From contig JAPLBX010000074.1 in assembly GCA_026392535.1 (NCBI GenBank), positions 16,962 through 24,707 of the forward strand: a stretch of 7,746 bases of DNA, written 5' to 3'. The position numbers and the translations under genes were made by a program. This DNA comes from Actinomycetota bacterium. GTDB lineage: Bacteria; Actinomycetota; Actinomycetes; S36-B12; UBA5976. This document shows positions 5,136-7,746 of this stretch, one piece after another; position 1 is the first letter of the stretch, and every line of letters begins with the position of its first letter. Under the pieces are notes generated by a model that was not told the DNA's origin, did not search any database, and saw nothing but the letters and a program-made list of their open reading frames with translations.

Positions 5136-6242
5136 ATGAAACTACAGCCAGGCGAGTTAATTCTTACAGCTCCCAAAAAAGGCCTTCCACCAAAGCATTT
5201 AGTCGATTACTCGCTTGCTGAGCGAAAAGCTGCTTTTGCAGAGGCTGGAATCCCGGCTTATAGAGCAGACCAGGTTTCCCGACATTGGTTTGGCCACCTA
5301 TCTGACGACTCAACTGAGTGGACAGATATTCCTGATGCCACTGCGTCAGATATTAAAGAGAAATTCCTACCAAATTTATTGACTCCTGTTCGAAATCTTG
5401 ATTGTGACAACGGCACCACAGTAAAAACAGTTTGGCGCTTACACGATGGATCGTTAGTAGAGAGCGTTTTGATGCGCTATCCAGAACGCATCACTATGTG
5501 CATTTCTTCGCAAGCAGGTTGTGGAATGAATTGCCCATTTTGTGCAACTGGCCAAGGTGGATTGACTCGCAATCTTTCAAGTGCTGAAATTGTTGAACAA
5601 GTTTTGGCTGGTGCTCGGGCATTAAAACGTGGTGAAGTTGCTGGTGGTGAAGGTCGAGTTTCAAACGTTGTGTTCATGGGAATGGGCGAACCACTTGCAA
5701 ACTACGAACGCACCCTCGGTGCAATTCGACGTTTGGTGCAACCAAATCCCGAAGGTCTTGGTATTTCCACGAGAAGTATCACAGTTTCAACAGTTGGTTT
5801 AGTACCAAAGATTTTGCAACTCGCTAAAGAAGGTATGCAACTTCGGTTAGCGGTTTCGCTACACGCACCAGACGATGAATTGCGCGACACACTTGTGCCA
5901 ATCAACACACGACACAAAGTGAAGGACGTATTGAATGCGGCCTGGACTTATGCCGAAGCAACTGGGCGTAGGGTTTCAATTGAGTATGCGTTAATCAAAG
6001 ACATCAATGATCAAGCTTGGCGAGCTGATTTACTTGGTCAAATGCTTGCTGGAAAACTAGTTCATGTGAATTTAATTCCACTGAATCCAACTCCTGGTTC
6101 CATTTGGACAGCTTCAAATCCACGCGATGAGAAAGAGTTTGTTCGCAGACTCGAGTCTCACGGAGTTACGGTCACGGTCCGAGACACCCGCGGTCGCGAA
6201 ATTGATGGTGCTTGCGGTCAGTTAGCGGCTGTCGAAAAATAG
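5136..6242 (+). CDS. rlmN: Dual-specificity 23S rRNA A2503 / tRNA A37 C2-methyltransferase RlmN
   Basis: RlmN is a radical-SAM enzyme that methylates C2 of adenosine 2503 in 23S rRNA and of A37 in some tRNAs, supporting decoding accuracy. In the 368 residues the [4Fe-4S] cluster cysteines are C129, C133 and C136 (AGCGMNCPFCATGQGG). The SAM-binding GMGEP motif is at 182-186, and the methyl-carrying C360 lies in GACGQL near the C-terminus. C122 (TMCISSQ) fits the second conserved cysteine, outside the cluster. The N-terminal accessory domain (about 20-100, with GIPAYRADQVSRHWFG) is typical. Complete motifs and locus support RlmN over the resistance paralogue Cfr. The ATG directly abuts the cdsA stop (TAAATG) with no Shine-Dalgarno, so translation is probably coupled to cdsA. 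It is the last gene of the tight run; a 178-nt gap follows. Confidence 0.97.
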   Translation: MKLQPGELILTAPKKGLPPKHLVDYSLAERKAAFAEAGIPAYRADQVSRHWFGHLSDDSTEWTDIPDATASDIKEKFLPNLLTPVRNLDCDNGTTVKTVWRLHDGSLVESVLMRYPERITMCISSQAGCGMNCPFCATGQGGLTRNLSSAEIVEQVLAGARALKRGEVAGGEGRVSNVVFMGMGEPLANYERTLGAIRRLVQPNPEGLGISTRSITVSTVGLVPKILQLAKEGMQLRLAVSLHAPDDELRDTLVPINTRHKVKDVLNAAWTYAEATGRRVSIEYALIKDINDQAWRADLLGQMLAGKLVHVNLIPLNPTPGSIWTASNPRDEKEFVRRLESHGVTVTVRDTRGREIDGACGQLAAVEK

Positions 6243-6420
6243 GACAAACGCTGTGGGATACCTCACAAAACCTCACTTGAGGCCACCGAATGGGCCATTG
6301 CTCGGTAAATCTTGGAATTCGAGCCGAAAAAGTTCCCCTAGAGGCTAGCGAAATGCCTCACGGTCAACTACCTTGAGCCTCAATTACCAACGGATAAGCC
6401 AAGGCAAAGTGAGGGCGTAC
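6243..6420 (+). promoter_or_regulatory. Structured intergenic region upstream of the aldehyde dehydrogenase gene
   Basis: No gene is seen here. CCTCAC occurs at 6261-6266, 6271-6276 (exactly ten bases apart) and 6356-6361, and its complement GTGAGG at 6409-6414. Possible stems are TTGAGGC (6277-6283) with GCCTCAA (6377-6383); ACCG+AATG (6285-6292) with CATT (6296-6299) and CGGT (6303-6306) around a three-base bulge; GAGGC (6341-6345) with GCCTC (6355-6359); and CCTCAC (6356-6361) with GTGAGG (6409-6414). The last pair would bury the ribosome binding site GAGGG (6411-6415) and cannot coexist with the one before it. No T-run follows any stem, so no clear rlmN terminator is visible, and no good -35/-10 pair was found. 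The repeated words could instead be protein-binding sites. Confidence 0.4.
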
Positions 6421-7746
6421 GTGCGCACAGCTGAGAATTTCATAAACGGGGAATCTCGACCATCTTCAAGTGGTCAAACCACAGACTTAATCAATCCGAC
6501 TTCAGGCGAAGTTTTCGCAAAAGCTCCAGTCTCAACTCAAAAAGATGTTGATGATGCGTACGCAGCTGCGAAAGAAGCATTCCCAGTCTGGCGTGATGCC
6601 ACACCAGCAACGAGACAAAAAGCATTGCTCGATATTGCAGATCTTTTCGTAAAGCACTCAGACGAAATTGTTCAACTTGAATGCGAGAACACCGGTAAGC
6701 CAATCGCCGTGACTAATTCTGAAGAAGTTCCACCAATGATCGATCAAATCCGATTCTTTGCTGGCGCAGCCCGCATCCTTGAAGGAAAAAGTGCCGGTGA
6801 ATACATGGCTGGGTTCACTTCTTTTGTGCGCCGCGAGCCAATTGGCGTAATTGGACAAGTAACTCCATGGAACTATCCAATGATGATGGCAGTATGGAAA
6901 TTTGCACCTGCTATTGCCGCTGGAAACACGGTTGTGCTTAAACCTTCTGACACCACACCACTTTCAACAATTCGTATGGCGCAATTAATGGGAGAGGTTT
7001 TACCGAAAGGTGTATTCAACGTAATTGCAGGAGACCGCGACACAGGCCGAATGGTTGTGGAGCATAAAACTCCACAGATGGTTGCGATCACTGGTTCGGT
7101 TCGCGCAGGTATGGAAGTTGCAGGCTCAGCTGCTAAGAACTTAAAGCGGGTCCACCTCGAACTTGGTGGCAAAGCGCCAGTTGTGGTCTTTGAAGATGCG
7201 GATATTGAAGCTGCTGCAGAATGGCTCGCAGTAGCAGGCTATTTCAATGCCGGCCAAGACTGCACTGCAGCCACACGCCTTTTAGTTGCTGACAAAATCT
7301 ACGACAAGTTTGTTGCAGCTTTAGCTGAGCAAGCCAAAAATACCGCCACCACTATCGAAGGTGGAATCACTGGAGATGGCTTTGTGCCGCCGGTTAACAA
7401 TGCAAATCAACTTTCACGTGTTTTAGGATTCCTAGAGCGCGCCCCAAAACATGCAGAGATTGTGGCTGGTGGTGCACGACAAGATAGCAAGGGCTTCTAC
7501 ATCGAGCCAACCGTCGTGGCTAATCTTTTGCAAGATGACGAAATGATTCAACAAGAAATTTTCGGACCAGTAATGACGATCCAAAGATTCAAGACTGAAG
7601 AACAGGCAATCGAATGGGCCAATGGCGTCGATTACGGTCTGGCTTCTAGTGTTTGGACACGCGACTTTGCTCGGGCAATGCGAATGTCTAAATACCTAGA
7701 CTTCGGTGCTGTGTGGATCAATACTCATATTCCGATTGTTGCTGAA
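6421..7746 (+). CDS. NAD-dependent aldehyde dehydrogenase, gamma-aminobutyraldehyde dehydrogenase (PatD/Prr)-like, 3' end outside window
   Basis: Members of this group oxidise 4-aminobutyraldehyde, formed from putrescine, to GABA with NAD+. The frame stays open to the window end, giving 442 residues of an expected ~475. The ALDH active site is intact: N151 in TPWNYP, K174 in VLKPSDTTP, general base E247 in LELGGKAP, nucleophile C281 in NAGQDCTAATR, and E379 in QEIFGP (NAD ribose contact). The late motif WINTHIPIVAE (432-442) and the NNANQ segment (326-330) are the reasons for the aminobutyraldehyde assignment. Betaine aldehyde or another omega-amino aldehyde as substrate remains possible. GTG 6421 is preferred because GAGGG (6411-6415) lies five bases upstream; an in-frame GTG at 6409 would add four residues (VRAY) but overlaps that site. 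It is separated from rlmN by a structured region and is functionally unrelated to it, so separate control is likely. The partner aminotransferase and permease may lie beyond the window. Confidence 0.9.
   Translation, partial: MRTAENFINGESRPSSSGQTTDLINPTSGEVFAKAPVSTQKDVDDAYAAAKEAFPVWRDATPATRQKALLDIADLFVKHSDEIVQLECENTGKPIAVTNSEEVPPMIDQIRFFAGAARILEGKSAGEYMAGFTSFVRREPIGVIGQVTPWNYPMMMAVWKFAPAIAAGNTVVLKPSDTTPLSTIRMAQLMGEVLPKGVFNVIAGDRDTGRMVVEHKTPQMVAITGSVRAGMEVAGSAAKNLKRVHLELGGKAPVVVFEDADIEAAAEWLAVAGYFNAGQDCTAATRLLVADKIYDKFVAALAEQAKNTATTIEGGITGDGFVPPVNNANQLSRVLGFLERAPKHAEIVAGGARQDSKGFYIEPTVVANLLQDDEMIQQEIFGPVMTIQRFKTEEQAIEWANGVDYGLASSVWTRDFARAMRMSKYLDFGAVWINTHIPIVAE

Noticed and set aside
1145..6349. 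Shared GCTAGC-plus-GAAA words in the rpsB leader (1145) and the dehydrogenase leader (6344)
   Set aside because: The match is a palindromic hexamer with differing flanks and dissimilar surrounding structure; treated as coincidence.
1030..6420. tRNA genes, CRISPR repeats, known riboswitch consensus or insertion sequence ends in the non-coding stretches
   Set aside because: No cloverleaf, regularly spaced repeats, recognisable riboswitch core or terminal inverted repeats with a transposase were seen.

Overview
The window carries the conserved actinobacterial rpsB locus. On the + strand it reads: 3' end of xerC, then rpsB, tsf, pyrH, frr, cdsA, rlmN, and finally the 5' part of an aldehyde dehydrogenase gene that runs off the end. 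One gene, a secreted M23 (LytM-like) peptidase, lies on the - strand between xerC and rpsB. The order xerC / M23 peptidase / rpsB-tsf-pyrH-frr-cdsA-rlmN, and the S2 and UMP kinase sequences (an S2 start of MAVITMREMLESGVHFG, a GAGLGAPYFSTDT segment in UMP kinase), point to Actinomycetota. The moderate base composition, many AT-ending codons and tight gene packing suggest a small-genome planktonic lineage (Nanopelagicales/acI-like) rather than a high-GC soil actinomycete. That placement is an inference.

Layout: positions 1-527 hold the C-terminal ~174 residues of the XerC recombinase. Its 3' end overlaps the convergent M23 gene (490-1029, -) by 38 bp. Positions 1030-1325 are non-coding. They separate the divergent M23 and rpsB genes and hold a highly structured rpsB 5' leader: a compact three-way junction (1171-1247) followed by two hairpins (1254-1271, 1287-1307) just before the rpsB ribosome binding site. 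rpsB (start reassigned to 1326) and tsf follow with a 20-nt gap. A perfect 30-nt palindrome at 2943-2972 separates rpsB-tsf from pyrH. pyrH, frr, cdsA and rlmN are then packed with a 1-nt overlap, a 1-nt gap and a 0-nt gap, and cdsA and rlmN lack clear Shine-Dalgarno sites. A 178-nt region (6243-6420) rich in CCTCAC/GTGAGG words precedes the aldehyde dehydrogenase (6421 to window end), which resembles gamma-aminobutyraldehyde dehydrogenase.

Function: S2, EF-Ts, ribosome recycling factor and RlmN serve ribosome assembly, elongation, recycling and 23S/tRNA methylation. UMP kinase feeds pyrimidine nucleotides, including the CTP that CdsA uses to make CDP-diacylglycerol. The block therefore ties translation capacity to nucleotide and membrane-lipid supply. 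XerC resolves chromosome dimers, the M23 protein probably acts at the cell wall, and the dehydrogenase belongs to polyamine/GABA catabolism.

The gene content is ordinary. The most unusual signals are non-coding: the three-way-junction leader of rpsB, and the mutually exclusive base pairings in front of the aldehyde dehydrogenase gene. No mobile element, CRISPR array, tRNA or rRNA was seen.
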